DNA of 64,000 nucleotides from NCBI GenBank assembly GCA_934474225.1, contig CAKSLU010000005.1:1-64000 (forward strand). The letters are read 5' to 3'. A model generated the notes under the pieces. The model ran no database searches. It saw nothing but the letters and a program-made list of their open reading frames with translations, and had not been told where the DNA came from. The DNA is from an uncultured Eubacteriales bacterium. GTDB taxonomy: Bacteria > Bacillota > Clostridia > Oscillospirales > CAG-272. Position 1 is the stretch's first letter. Each line of letters begins with the position of its first letter. Positions 1 through 8,577 of the stretch are shown here, piece after piece. The position numbers were made by a program, and so were the translations under genes.

Positions 1-70
1 AAAATGCCGTGAATGACATTCTCAAGAATCTTTCTGTTTTTCATGTTACACGCCTTTCTGCATGGGGAAA

Positions 71-92
71 GGCGAACTCATATGAGTTCGCC
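71..92. repeat. 22-bp perfect palindrome
   Basis: The 22 bases form an exact palindrome centred on CATATG (arms GGCGAACTCAT). It sits 50 bases upstream of a bidirectional terminator and may be part of the 3' end of a transcript that starts left of the window, or a binding site. No open frame around it has a convincing ribosome site. The rest of bases 1-142 holds no gene I can support. Confidence 0.5.
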
Positions 93-142
93 GCTGCTTA
101 TCTAAAAATACTTTGCATAGAAAGGTTAAAATCAGAATTTGT

Positions 143-169
143 AAAAAAGACGGCTGTGCCGGCTTTTTT
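143..169. terminator. bidirectional intrinsic terminator
   Basis: A run of A, a GC stem (GACGGC/GCCGGC, one mismatch, 3-base loop) and a run of T form a hairpin that would terminate transcripts from either strand. It lies beyond the pstS 3' end on the minus strand and after any plus-strand transcript entering from the left edge. Confidence 0.65.
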
Positions 170-220
170 ACTCCTTAAAGGGCGGCGCGGCTGAGCGCAC
201 GCGAGTGAACGCCCTTGCTT

Positions 221-246
221 CAGCCGAAAGCCTTGGCTTTCGGCTG
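221..246. terminator. GC hairpin downstream of pstS
   Basis: Perfect 12-bp arms (CAGCCGAAAGCC) with a 2-base loop lie about 45 bases past the pstS stop. There is no T run directly after the stem, so it may stabilise the 3' end rather than terminate; the A/T-flanked hairpin at 143-169 would complete termination. Confidence 0.45.
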
Positions 247-289
247 ATTCGGAGGAAGACTTATGATGAAAGTTTCGGTAAAAGCTGCT

Positions 290-1096
290 TTAGTGCACCG
301 CAACCGCGCCCGCTTTGGCGATGATACCGGCGGCTGCCGAAGAAGTTGCGAAGTCGAAGAACTTCTGTGCCGCATCCGAGAGCGCCACGCCAGTCTTGGT
401 GACCAGGACGAACGGACGCTGGATGACATAGCTGCCGTCCTTGACAGTGTCCTCGGTGGGGGTCACGCCGCCTACTTTCAGTGCCTTGACGCTGTCCTTG
501 ACAGAGGCAAGCGATGCATAGCCGATGGCGTTCGGGTTGCCTGCAACCGTGGTGATGACATCACCCGTGCTGGTCAGCTCCTGGCGATACTTGCAGGCGT
601 CCTTCGTGTCCGTGATTGACTCAAAGCCGTCGCGCGTACCGCTGCCTGCCTCGCGGCCGATGAGGACGATTTCGCCGTCCGCGCCGCCGACATCCTTCCA
701 GTTGGTGATTTCACCGGTATAAATCTTTGCAATCGTCGCGGTGTCGAGGTCGTCAACCGCGTTTGCAGGGTTGACGATGATGGCGATGCCGTCGAGTGCC
801 AGCACCGTCTCGGTGAGGCCGCTCTGCTTCTCGGCATCCTTCAGCGCGCGGCTGGAAAGACCGATGTCGCAGCGCCCCTCGGAAACGGCCGTGATGCCCG
901 AGCCGGAACCGGTGGGGTTGTAAGTAAAGGTGATACCCTTGTGGTCCGCCTGGAACTGTTCGCCCAGTGCGCCGATGACCTTCTGCATCGAGGTGGAACC
1001 GTCGGTCGAAACCGTGCCGCTCTCGCTCTTGCCGCAGGAGGCAAGAACCGTCAGCGCAAGCAGCGCCGCAAGTGCAATACTGAGAATCTTTTTCAT
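290..1096 (-). CDS. pstS: phosphate ABC transporter substrate-binding lipoprotein PstS
   Basis: This 268-residue protein is the periplasmic-type phosphate receptor of the Pst high-affinity importer. Residues 1-21 are a lipoprotein signal ending in the lipobox LASC, so the mature protein is anchored to the outer face of the membrane. Phosphate-contact signatures of the PstS family are visible: GSTSM near the N terminus, SGSGITAV followed by DIGLSSR, and REAGSGTRDGFE in the middle. I chose the ATG at 1096, nine bases after an AAGGAG; a TTG three codons upstream is too close to that site. The usual partner genes pstCAB do not follow on the minus strand: only hairpins lie between here and the window edge, so they are elsewhere or beyond it. 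Confidence 0.93.
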   Translation of the reverse strand: MKKILSIALAALLALTVLASCGKSESGTVSTDGSTSMQKVIGALGEQFQADHKGITFTYNPTGSGSGITAVSEGRCDIGLSSRALKDAEKQSGLTETVLALDGIAIIVNPANAVDDLDTATIAKIYTGEITNWKDVGGADGEIVLIGREAGSGTRDGFESITDTKDACKYRQELTSTGDVITTVAGNPNAIGYASLASVKDSVKALKVGGVTPTEDTVKDGSYVIQRPFVLVTKTGVALSDAAQKFFDFATSSAAAGIIAKAGAVAVH

Positions 1097-1156
1097 TGTT
1101 TTCAATCTCCTTTGTTGTTTCCTTTTCGTTGTTACGCCTTAATAATATATCCCGAA

Positions 1157-1196
1157 TGTAAAATGCAAAACCTTACCTTTGTAAAATCGGTGTAAA
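1157..1196 (-). promoter_or_regulatory. Pho-box-like direct repeats upstream of pstS
   Basis: On the minus strand TTTACA occurs at 1191-1196 and 1180-1185, exactly 11 bases apart, and again at 1157-1162, with a TTTGCA at 1164-1169. Hexamers of this type spaced by 11 bases are what PhoP of Bacillus-type phosphate systems binds. An AT-rich -10-like stretch lies just downstream at about 1143-1150. This fits phosphate-starvation control of pstS; the regulator itself is not in the window. Confidence 0.6.
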
Positions 1197-1223
1197 ACAA
1201 TCAATCGAAAACCCAGGAACGCA

Positions 1224-1251
1224 AAAAAAGATGCCCGAAGGCATCTTTTTT
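1224..1251. terminator. terminator after the GH43 gene
   Basis: The stem AAAAAAGATGCC/GGCATCTTTTTT with a CGAA loop is perfectly complementary and works in both directions. It lies ten bases past the stop of the minus-strand GH43 gene and separates it from the pstS promoter. Confidence 0.85.
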
Positions 1252-1261
1252 GCAAAAGTTA

Positions 1262-4200
1262 TTATTTCGGCACGGTGATGGTCTTGCCAACATTGGAAAT
1301 CATGCTGTAATACCAGACGCCGCCTGCCTTGGTACAGTTCTGCACCGCGTAAACATAGGTCTTTCCCTTCACCGCCGTGCTGTCGGCGTAACTTGTGGTT
1401 CCCTCCGCATAGCCGAGGATCTCCCAGGTGGTCTCACCCGACAGCTTGCGAAAGATCTTGTATTTGGTCACCGTCCCCGCCGCGTTCCAACTGAAGCGCA
1501 CCGCCCCGTTTGAATACGTGATGGACTTGATGGCGACCGCAGGCATGGGAGAGCCCTTGCTGACCGCCTCGGAATGCACGCCGTACACAAAGACAACGCC
1601 GGACTGCGTATAGGCGCGCACCTTGTAATAATAGGTGGTGCAGGTCTCTACGGTATTATCCACATAAGAGGTCTCCCGCGTCGCCTTGAGCGGCTTGTAA
1701 TTGGTACCGTCCGTGCTACGGTAGAACTTGTAGCCGTATGCGCCGCTGACAGCGGAAGCGCTCAATTTCAGACCGTTTTCATCCAATTTGACCGTGAGGG
1801 TCGGTGCGGGCAGTTGCGTGGTCTTGATGGTCTGGACGACCGGCGCGATGACGCCGTAGACATCCTTGCCGTTCACTTTCTTCCAGCCCTGCACCGCATA
1901 GGAATAGGTCTTGCCCTTGGAAACCGTCGTATCCCGATAGGCGGTCTCGGTGGTGAAGCCGAGCGACTCCCAACTGCCGTCGCCGAGTTTGCGGAAAATT
2001 TTGTACCGCTCTGCCGTGCTGCTCGCATTCCAGCGGAAGTAGACCAGGCTGCCGTCGTAATAGATGTTTGTGATCGGCACCGCTGCCGGCACGGTCTCCA
2101 CCGCTCCGCTTGCATCGGAAGAATAACTCGTCATCGTGCCGTTTGCCGTGCCGTTATACGCCTTTTCGAGGTACGCCTGCACCTTGTAGGTATAGGTGAT
2201 GCCCAGCTCCGCGCTCGTATCGATATAGGTGGTCGACCCGGTGGTCGGCTCGGTGGTCGACTCGGCAGGGTCGATCTGCTCGTAACTGCCGCCCGTCGGG
2301 CAGCGGAAAATCTTGTACCCGGTCGCGCCGGTCACAGTCGGGGTGATGGTCAGCTTGTTGCCGCCTTCCGGATTGCTCACCGCTTTGACACTCGGCTTTG
2401 CCACCTGCTTGACGACGGTCTCCGTGCCGCAGAGGCAGCAGGACTTCACCAGTTTGGTGTAGGTGCCGTCGGTCTTCAGCGTCAGCGGCGAATACTGGTG
2501 GTCGCCGCTTGCATGATAGTGCGTCGTCCGCGTGTAGGCAAACTGCTCACCGGTGTCCGATGCAGGCGAACCAAAGTTCGGATACGCATAACTTGCGCCG
2601 AACAGCGTCTTGGTCGTAAAGGTGAACTTCTTGGCATATATACTGCGCTGGCTCCACCAGGTTGCCCCTTCCGGAATCTTCAATGTGCTGTTGCCATGGT
2701 AGTACATCCACCAGTCGCCGTGTGCATCCTTGACAAAGGTGCCGTGGCCGACGCCGAACATGCCGTTGCCGGACTTGAACACCGCCGTACTGCTCTTTGC
2801 CCAGTTGTCGCGGTCCATCGGGTTTGCGCCCGTCTTCAGCGTGAGCGCACCGTAGCAGTAATGCTCCGACCAGCTGCCCGATGCCGAATAGATGACATGG
2901 GTCACTTTCCCGTTTTGCAGGACTTGCGGTCCTTCGTTGATGGTGGGCCTGTACTTGCCGGACTTAGTGTAGCCGCTGCCGCCCTGCTCCCAACTGTAAT
3001 CAGGGGAGGATAGCCGCACGCGGTTGCCGGTCAGCACAGAGGGGGATTTCATCTTCTGAATATAAATGTTCTGCGTGACATTCTCAGTGCCCGGCCAGCC
3101 CGACCAAAAGAAGTACATCCCCTTGTAACTGCCGCTCGAAATGCGCAGGATTGTGCCGTCGATGGCCCAGCGGTTATCGTCGGTCTTCACCTCGCCGATC
3201 ATCTCATAATCGCTGAGCGGGTTCTCATGCTCGGTCGCGCGCAGGACATACATGCGGTGGTTCTCGTTATCGTCATTGTCCGCCGCAAAGTAAATATACC
3301 AGCCGGCATGCTCCGCGCCGAAGTCGGACGCCTCGATATAATGCAGTTCGGGCGCCCAATATTCATACTTGGCGTTGGTGATATTCGTCAATTTCGAGTT
3401 GAACACTTCGCGCGCACGCCCTGCCCTGTCGCCGATCGCCACATTTCCACTGGCGGTCACGCAGATTTTCCAAACCTTTTGGGCGGCGGAATAGGTGGAA
3501 TAGCAGTAGTAGTACACGCCGTCCTTCTGTGTGACATAGGGGTCGGCTTTATGCTCGAAAAGTTTGGTGTCAAAGCGGGAATACTCAAATTTGTCGTCCG
3601 AATAGGTCAGAGACCCCGTGCGGCAGACCGGGAAATCCACGATCTTGCTCTCGTCAAGCACGCTCTGCTTGTACTTGAGCAGCGTTGTGCCGAGGGTGCC
3701 GCCGCCATCAACCTTGCCGCTGAAGGTGCCGCCGGTGACCACAACGGTCGCCGCGCCGTAAATCTGCGGCAGATTGTTTGTGCCGAGGTCCTTCACCCGG
3801 CTCATACCGAGTCGGAACCCGGACTTGAAGGTACCGCCCGCCAGGCGCACCATCACGCCGCCGCTGTACTTCGCGGTCGTGCGCAGGGAGGCTGCGGGCA
3901 TCGTGCCGTAGCAATAATAGCCGTAGACCGTGTCCTTGAAGACCGGCGTGTCCGCCGTGCCGAGGTAGATTCTGCCGGTATGCACATTCATGCCGGAGGC
4001 GCTGACGATGCCGTTGAAGGTGCCGCCCGAGATGCGCACGGTCACATCGCCGCTCAGCTTGCCGAAGGCAGAGGCGATGTTGCCGCGACGGTTGCCGCCG
4101 AACACGCTGTGCCAGGTGCCGCTGCGGATGCAGAGCGTGTAGTCTGCCGCGCTCGAGGCGTCGCTTAGGGTCGATGGATTATTGTAGCCGCCGACCAGCG

Positions 4201-4705
4201 TGGGATAGGTAAAATCGCTCGAACCCGTGCCGTTGGTAACTTTCAGGTCCGAACCGAAATACAGGGAATGATGGCGCCCGGAGAAGACAAGCCCGCCCAC
4301 GGTGATGCGCAGGTTCATCCGCTCAAAGCCGGTGGCGTTGGCAAAGCCCATGTTGCCGCCGATGTTCAGGCGCGCGCCGCTGTCCCGATAGTCCTTCCCA
4401 CCGTACACCGAGGTGAAAATGACCATACCGCCCGCGTCAACAGGGGTAAAGGCACTCGGAATCGTCACCTCACCGCAGATGACAAGGGTGCCGCCCTTGG
4501 TCATTTTGCTGTAGGCTTTGCCGAGCGTCTTCAGCGGCGCCGAGGCGCTCGTACCCGCATTGGAGTCAGCACCCGCCGTGTTGCTGACGAAAAAAACATC
4601 CGTGCTGCCCGGTGCAAAGCCGCCGTTCTCGGCGGCGATGCCCACACAGAGCAGGCAGGATAAGGCGAAAAGCAGGATGCATGTCAAAATACGCGCGTGT
4701 TTCAT
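1262..4705 (-). CDS. secreted family 43 glycoside hydrolase with N-terminal beta-helix and four Fn3-like domains
   Basis: This 1147-residue protein has a signal peptide (about 1-24), a pectate-lyase/DUF1565-like right-handed beta-helix region (about 35-345) with recurring GGTF turns near 228, 291 and 326, a GH43 five-bladed propeller (about 380-715), and four Fn3-like modules (about 770-870, 876-960, 965-1050 and 1056-1145). GH43 landmarks are the catalytic base in KADPY (D388), the pKa-tuning Asp in AIDGT (D516) and the acid Glu in NEGP (E591), plus YWAPELHY at 449. GH43 enzymes cleave arabinan, xylan or related plant polysaccharides; the substrate cannot be read here. The ATG at 4705 follows a GGGGGGA site. 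It has no SLH or sortase motif. It is transcribed alone, ending at the hairpin 1224-1251. Confidence 0.88.
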   Translation of the reverse strand: MKHARILTCILLFALSCLLCVGIAAENGGFAPGSTDVFFVSNTAGADSNAGTSASAPLKTLGKAYSKMTKGGTLVICGEVTIPSAFTPVDAGGMVIFTSVYGGKDYRDSGARLNIGGNMGFANATGFERMNLRITVGGLVFSGRHHSLYFGSDLKVTNGTGSSDFTYPTLVGGYNNPSTLSDASSAADYTLCIRSGTWHSVFGGNRRGNIASAFGKLSGDVTVRISGGTFNGIVSASGMNVHTGRIYLGTADTPVFKDTVYGYYCYGTMPAASLRTTAKYSGGVMVRLAGGTFKSGFRLGMSRVKDLGTNNLPQIYGAATVVVTGGTFSGKVDGGGTLGTTLLKYKQSVLDESKIVDFPVCRTGSLTYSDDKFEYSRFDTKLFEHKADPYVTQKDGVYYYCYSTYSAAQKVWKICVTASGNVAIGDRAGRAREVFNSKLTNITNAKYEYWAPELHYIEASDFGAEHAGWYIYFAADNDDNENHRMYVLRATEHENPLSDYEMIGEVKTDDNRWAIDGTILRISSGSYKGMYFFWSGWPGTENVTQNIYIQKMKSPSVLTGNRVRLSSPDYSWEQGGSGYTKSGKYRPTINEGPQVLQNGKVTHVIYSASGSWSEHYCYGALTLKTGANPMDRDNWAKSSTAVFKSGNGMFGVGHGTFVKDAHGDWWMYYHGNSTLKIPEGATWWSQRSIYAKKFTFTTKTLFGASYAYPNFGSPASDTGEQFAYTRTTHYHASGDHQYSPLTLKTDGTYTKLVKSCCLCGTETVVKQVAKPSVKAVSNPEGGNKLTITPTVTGATGYKIFRCPTGGSYEQIDPAESTTEPTTGSTTYIDTSAELGITYTYKVQAYLEKAYNGTANGTMTSYSSDASGAVETVPAAVPITNIYYDGSLVYFRWNASSTAERYKIFRKLGDGSWESLGFTTETAYRDTTVSKGKTYSYAVQGWKKVNGKDVYGVIAPVVQTIKTTQLPAPTLTVKLDENGLKLSASAVSGAYGYKFYRSTDGTNYKPLKATRETSYVDNTVETCTTYYYKVRAYTQSGVVFVYGVHSEAVSKGSPMPAVAIKSITYSNGAVRFSWNAAGTVTKYKIFRKLSGETTWEILGYAEGTTSYADSTAVKGKTYVYAVQNCTKAGGVWYYSMISNVGKTITVPK

Positions 4706-4732
4706 AATGTCCCCCCTGTTTTTGTCTTATTT

Positions 4733-4769
4733 GAACAAAAATACTTGTAATATACGGTGTTTTTTGTTC
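4733..4769. promoter_or_regulatory. inverted repeat between GH43 and glycosyltransferase genes
   Basis: GAACAAAAA at 4733-4741 is matched by TTTTTGTTC at 4761-4769, giving 9-bp arms around an AT-rich centre. It lies about 30 bases upstream of the GH43 start and inside its likely promoter, so it may be a regulator site for the polysaccharide enzyme. No regulator gene is adjacent. Confidence 0.35.
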
Positions 4770-4955
4770 ATATTTGCATTTTACCATAAACAAAGCGGAA
4801 AATCAATCCTGCGGCGATACAAAGATTTTGCAGAAACCAGAAATAACCTTGTACCCGCCGCAGCGGGCAGCCGCTTTTTTCTGCGTTTGCTCTTCCCTTT
4901 TATCGAATCCTGTATTATAATGAAGACAAAGGTCGAAAGCGAAAGGAGACTGCGA

Positions 4956-6062
4956 ATGAAAGTCCTGGTTCTCAGCTGCAATACGGGCGAGGGGCACAAC
5001 AGCGCCGCCCGCGCCGTGCGCGAAGAGTTCTGCCGCCGCGGCACCCCCTGCGACATGGTGGACGCGCTCGGCATTGTCGGCGCGCCGAATTCGCGCGCCG
5101 CCTCTGCCACCTACGGCTCCATCATCACGCATGCGCCGCGCGTCTTCGGCGCGATTTACCGCGTGGGCGAACTGTACAATTCCACCGGGATCCAGTCGCC
5201 GGTCTACTATGTCAATGCCGCGCATGCAAAGAAACTCGGCGCGTTCATCGAGGCGGGCGGCTACACGCATGTCGTCGCCACGCACCTCTTCCCGATGGAG
5301 ACGCTGACCCGCATGAAAAAGGCCGGCGTGCTGCGCATTCCCGCCTACGGCGTGCTGACCGACTACACGCGCATTCCGTTCTGGGACGAAACCAACCTTG
5401 ACGCCTGGTTCCTGCCGCACGCCGAGGTCAAAACCGCCTGCATCCGCGCCGGTATGCCCTCCGAGCGGCTCTATGTCACCGGACTGCCGGTCTCGGCGCG
5501 CTTTTCCGCGCCGATGACCCAAGCCGAGGCACGCGCGGCGCTCGGCATGAACGAGGATGTGCGCAATATTCTCGTCATGACCGGCGGCGTCGGCTGCGGC
5601 AACGCGCCGCTTCTTGTCGCCGCGCTGCTCCGCGAGATTCCCGCCGATGTGACACTGAATGTGCTTGCCGGGCGCAACGCTGAGATGAAAGAAACGCTCG
5701 ACACCCTCTACGGTGCGGGCGGCAGGGTCACCGCCCTGCCCTTCACCGACCGGGTGGACCTCTATATGCACGCCTGCGATATGGTCATCACCAAGCCCGG
5801 CGGCATCTCCACCACCGAGGCGGCGGCAAGCCGCACGCCGCTGATCCACACCGAGGCGATTCCGGGCTGCGAAACCAAAAATGCCGAGTTGTTTGAGCGG
5901 CTGGGCATGTCGTTGTGGGCAAAGAGCGAGACCGAGGCGGCGCGCTGTGCCGCGCTCCTGCTCGGCGAGCCGGAGCGGCAGGCACGCATGGCCGCCGCAC
6001 AGGCGGCAAACATCGATGCAAACGGCGCGGCGAATGTCGCGGACCTTGTGGAGCGCCTATGA
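4956..6062 (+). CDS. UgtP/MGDG-synthase-type glycosyltransferase
   Basis: This 368-residue protein belongs to the processive diacylglycerol glycosyltransferase (GT28, MGDG synthase) family, which transfers sugar from a UDP-sugar to diacylglycerol at the cytoplasmic membrane face. The N-terminal half starts LVLSCNTGEGHNSAA, the glycine-rich loop of the MGDG-synthase domain. The C-terminal MurG-like half holds VMTGGVGCGN and KPGGISTTEAAASRTP, the nucleotide-sugar pocket. The open frame extends upstream to 4518 but overlaps GH43; ATG 4956 is chosen for its GGAGA site seven bases before and the family-typical MKVLVLS start. Its stop overlaps the plsY start by four bases, so the two are translationally coupled and both act in membrane lipid synthesis. 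The sugar donor is unknown. Confidence 0.85.
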   Translation: MKVLVLSCNTGEGHNSAARAVREEFCRRGTPCDMVDALGIVGAPNSRAASATYGSIITHAPRVFGAIYRVGELYNSTGIQSPVYYVNAAHAKKLGAFIEAGGYTHVVATHLFPMETLTRMKKAGVLRIPAYGVLTDYTRIPFWDETNLDAWFLPHAEVKTACIRAGMPSERLYVTGLPVSARFSAPMTQAEARAALGMNEDVRNILVMTGGVGCGNAPLLVAALLREIPADVTLNVLAGRNAEMKETLDTLYGAGGRVTALPFTDRVDLYMHACDMVITKPGGISTTEAAASRTPLIHTEAIPGCETKNAELFERLGMSLWAKSETEAARCAALLLGEPERQARMAAAQAANIDANGAANVADLVERL

Positions 6063-6691
6063 ACGAACTTGTCACGACTCTCTTTTACGCGGCGCTCGGC
6101 TTTCTGTCCGGCAGCGTGCTCTACTGCCGCTTTGTGCCGCTTCTGCTGCTGAAGAAGGACATCTGCGCCCTCTCCCCCGACAAGAATCCGGGCGCTGCCA
6201 ATGTGTTTGTGCACTGCGGCGTGCCGATGGGGCTGCTCTGCCTCGCGCTGGATATGGCAAAAGGCGGCGTGCCGGTGGCGCTGGCGCTGCGCGCGCTCGA
6301 CCCGGCAAGGCTCGACTTTGCCGCCGTGATGGCAGCGCCCGTGCTCGGGCACGCGCTCGGCTTGCTGAACGGCGGGCGCGGCGGCAAGTGCATCGCCGTG
6401 ATTTTCGGCGTGCTGATTGCGCTGCTGCCCCTCACCCCGCTCGGCTGGGTACTGGCGGGCATCTACATCTTTCTCTCCGGCATTGTCCGCGTGCGCCCGA
6501 ACGGCAAATGCAGCATCCTCACCTTTTCGCTGTTTGCCGCCTGCGCGCTCGGCATGGGAATCGTCTCGGGGCAGTACGCCGTCACGCTCGGCACGCTGAT
6601 TCTCTCCGCCGTCTCGATTGTCAAGCATGCAAAATCCGCCGCCGCCCTGCGCGCCGCGGAAGATGTGCAAACCGAAACGCAGGACGCATAA
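6059..6691 (+). CDS. plsY: PlsY-like glycerol-3-phosphate acyltransferase
   Basis: PlsY moves an acyl group from acyl-phosphate to glycerol-3-phosphate, the first step of phospholipid synthesis, within the membrane. The 210-residue protein is mostly hydrophobic, with about five to six membrane spans. Family signatures are visible as LSGSVLYCRF near the N terminus, the DKNPGAANVF box around residue 40, LDMAKGGVPV near 66 and a GRGGK turn near 107. Divergence from the canonical S-G-S-x-P and GSGNPG forms is noticeable, so it may be a paralogue. The start ATG at 6059 overlaps the stop of the glycosyltransferase (ATGA). A strong hairpin at 6735-6771 follows. Confidence 0.8.
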   Translation: MNELVTTLFYAALGFLSGSVLYCRFVPLLLLKKDICALSPDKNPGAANVFVHCGVPMGLLCLALDMAKGGVPVALALRALDPARLDFAAVMAAPVLGHALGLLNGGRGGKCIAVIFGVLIALLPLTPLGWVLAGIYIFLSGIVRVRPNGKCSILTFSLFAACALGMGIVSGQYAVTLGTLILSAVSIVKHAKSAAALRAAEDVQTETQDA

Positions 6692-6734
6692 AGCCTTCCC
6701 CCAAGGGGGAAGCCTAAGATACTGCTTTCCAAAA

Positions 6735-6771
6735 CAAAAAGGCTGCAAAGCAATGCTTTGCAGCCTTTTTT
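6735..6771. terminator. bidirectional terminator between plsY and ABC genes
   Basis: AAAAAGGCTGCAAAGC is perfectly matched by GCTTTGCAGCCTTTTT around a 3-base loop. It sits between convergent genes (plsY on plus, ABC exporter on minus) and serves both. Confidence 0.88.
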
Positions 6772-6779
6772 CATACATC

Positions 6780-8576
6780 TTACGCGCTCTGCTTGTCCGC
6801 GAACTGGCTGTTGTAGAGGTCGGCATAGAAGCCGCCCTTTTGCATCAGCGTCTCGTGGTTGCCGCTCTCGACCACATCGCCGTCCCGCATGACGAGAATC
6901 AAATCCGCGTTTTTAATCGTGGACAGGCGGTGCGCAATCACAAAACTGGTACGGTCTGCGGTGAGCGTGTCCATCGCGCGCTGAATGACCGCCTCGGTGC
7001 GGGTATCGACCGACGAGGTCGCCTCGTCGAGGATGAGCATCGGCGCATTCTGCAGCATCGCGCGGGCGATGGTGAGCAGCTGCTTCTGCCCCGCCGAGAT
7101 GGAGACGCTCTCGGACAGTACCGTGTCAAAGCCCTGCGGCAGCGAATGCACAAAATCGTCCAGCCCGCAGGCGCGGCAGACCCGCTCCAGCATGTCGTCG
7201 GTGATGCCGGTCATGTTGTAGACCAGGTTCTCGCGCACCGTGCCCTCAAAGAGCCAGGTGTCCTGCAGCACCATGGCAAACATCGAGTGCAGCGTCTCGC
7301 GCCGCATGTCGGTCGTGGGCACGCCGTCGATGCGGATGCTGCCGCCCGTCAGCTCGTAGAAACGCATCAGAAGATTGACCATCGTGGTCTTGCCCGCGCC
7401 CGTGGGGCCGACGATAGCCACCTTCTGCCCCGGCCTTACCGCGGCGGAAAAGTCCTTGATGACGACCTTGTCCGGCGAATCGGGATAACTGAAGCGCACA
7501 TGGTCAAAGTTGACCGCGCCACGCACGGTGGGAACCCCGGCGGGCTTGTCGCTCTCATCGGGCAGTTCCTCGCCGGAAAGGAAGTCGAAGATGCGGCGCG
7601 CAGAGGCGGACGCCGTCTGCAGATTGGTCATGCCCTGCGCAATCTGCGTGAGCGGCGTGGTAAACAGCCGCACATACAGGATGAACGCGACGATGACGCC
7701 AAACTCGATCGCCCCCGCCATCGCCAGCACCGAGCCGAGCACGGCGACTACGACATACGCCGTGTTGCCGACGACATTCATCAGCGGCTGCATCATGCCG
7801 GACAGGAACTGCGAGCGCCATTCCGCATCGTAGACGGCGGCATTCATATCGCCGAAGCGCGCCTTGGTCGCATCCTCCGCGCGGGAGATGCGCACTACCG
7901 ACTGTCCGGAATACATCTCCTCCACATAGCCGTTGAGCGTGCCGAGATTCTCCTGGCGGCGCAGGAAGTACTTCTGCGAGCGGGAGAGGATGCGCACGAG
8001 CACGAGCAGCCCGACGAAGGTGACGACGAGCGCCGCCGCTGCCAACCGCCACTCGGTGACAAACATCATGATAAGGCAGCCGACAAACTGCGTCGAGGCG
8101 CTGATGATGGTGGGCAGACTGTTGGTCAGCCCCTGCTGCAGGGTGGACACATCGTTGGTGATGCGGCTGAGAATATCGCCCTGCGCGGTCGTGTTGAAGG
8201 TCTTCTGCGGCACGCGGTTGATTTTCGCCGAGAGGTCGGCGCGCATTTTGTAGGACATCTCCAGCGTGACCGTCGCCATGATATAGTGCTGCACGAAGGT
8301 GCAGACCGCGCTGACGATGTAGACAGCGGCGAGGAAGATGCCGATTTTCGCAATGGCGGCGAGGTCGATGCCGCTGAACAGCCCGTCGGACATCAGCGTC
8401 GCCACTTTGCCGACGAGGCCGGGACCGACGATGGTCAGAAGCGCGCCGATTGCCGCAAGGACAAGCGCGACGAGGACGGCGGGCACGCTCTTTTTCATAT
8501 ACCCGGAGGTGTCGGCAAGCGCCCCTTTGACACTGGCTTTTTCACCTTTTCCTGCGTTCATACGATAGCCGTGCAT
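6780..8576 (-). CDS. ABC exporter half-transporter, catalytic partner (ATPase-permease)
   Basis: This 598-residue half-transporter has six membrane spans (about 27-330) followed by a nucleotide-binding domain. Walker A is GPTGAGKTT, Walker B is MLILDEATSSVD with the catalytic Glu intact, and the H-loop is IAHRLST. The signature is SISAGQ rather than LSGGQ, as seen in heterodimeric exporters. It starts one base after the stop of the other half-transporter, behind GGAGGTG, and forms one operon with it and the MarR gene. The pair probably exports drugs or lipophilic compounds; the substrate cannot be read from sequence. Confidence 0.9.
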   Translation of the reverse strand: MHGYRMNAGKGEKASVKGALADTSGYMKKSVPAVLVALVLAAIGALLTIVGPGLVGKVATLMSDGLFSGIDLAAIAKIGIFLAAVYIVSAVCTFVQHYIMATVTLEMSYKMRADLSAKINRVPQKTFNTTAQGDILSRITNDVSTLQQGLTNSLPTIISASTQFVGCLIMMFVTEWRLAAAALVVTFVGLLVLVRILSRSQKYFLRRQENLGTLNGYVEEMYSGQSVVRISRAEDATKARFGDMNAAVYDAEWRSQFLSGMMQPLMNVVGNTAYVVVAVLGSVLAMAGAIEFGVIVAFILYVRLFTTPLTQIAQGMTNLQTASASARRIFDFLSGEELPDESDKPAGVPTVRGAVNFDHVRFSYPDSPDKVVIKDFSAAVRPGQKVAIVGPTGAGKTTMVNLLMRFYELTGGSIRIDGVPTTDMRRETLHSMFAMVLQDTWLFEGTVRENLVYNMTGITDDMLERVCRACGLDDFVHSLPQGFDTVLSESVSISAGQKQLLTIARAMLQNAPMLILDEATSSVDTRTEAVIQRAMDTLTADRTSFVIAHRLSTIKNADLILVMRDGDVVESGNHETLMQKGGFYADLYNSQFADKQSA

Positions 8577-8577
8577 G

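Noticed and set aside
9..194. 61-codon plus-strand frame at the left edge
   Set aside because: It runs through a palindrome and a terminator, has no ribosome site, and its product has no recognisable features.
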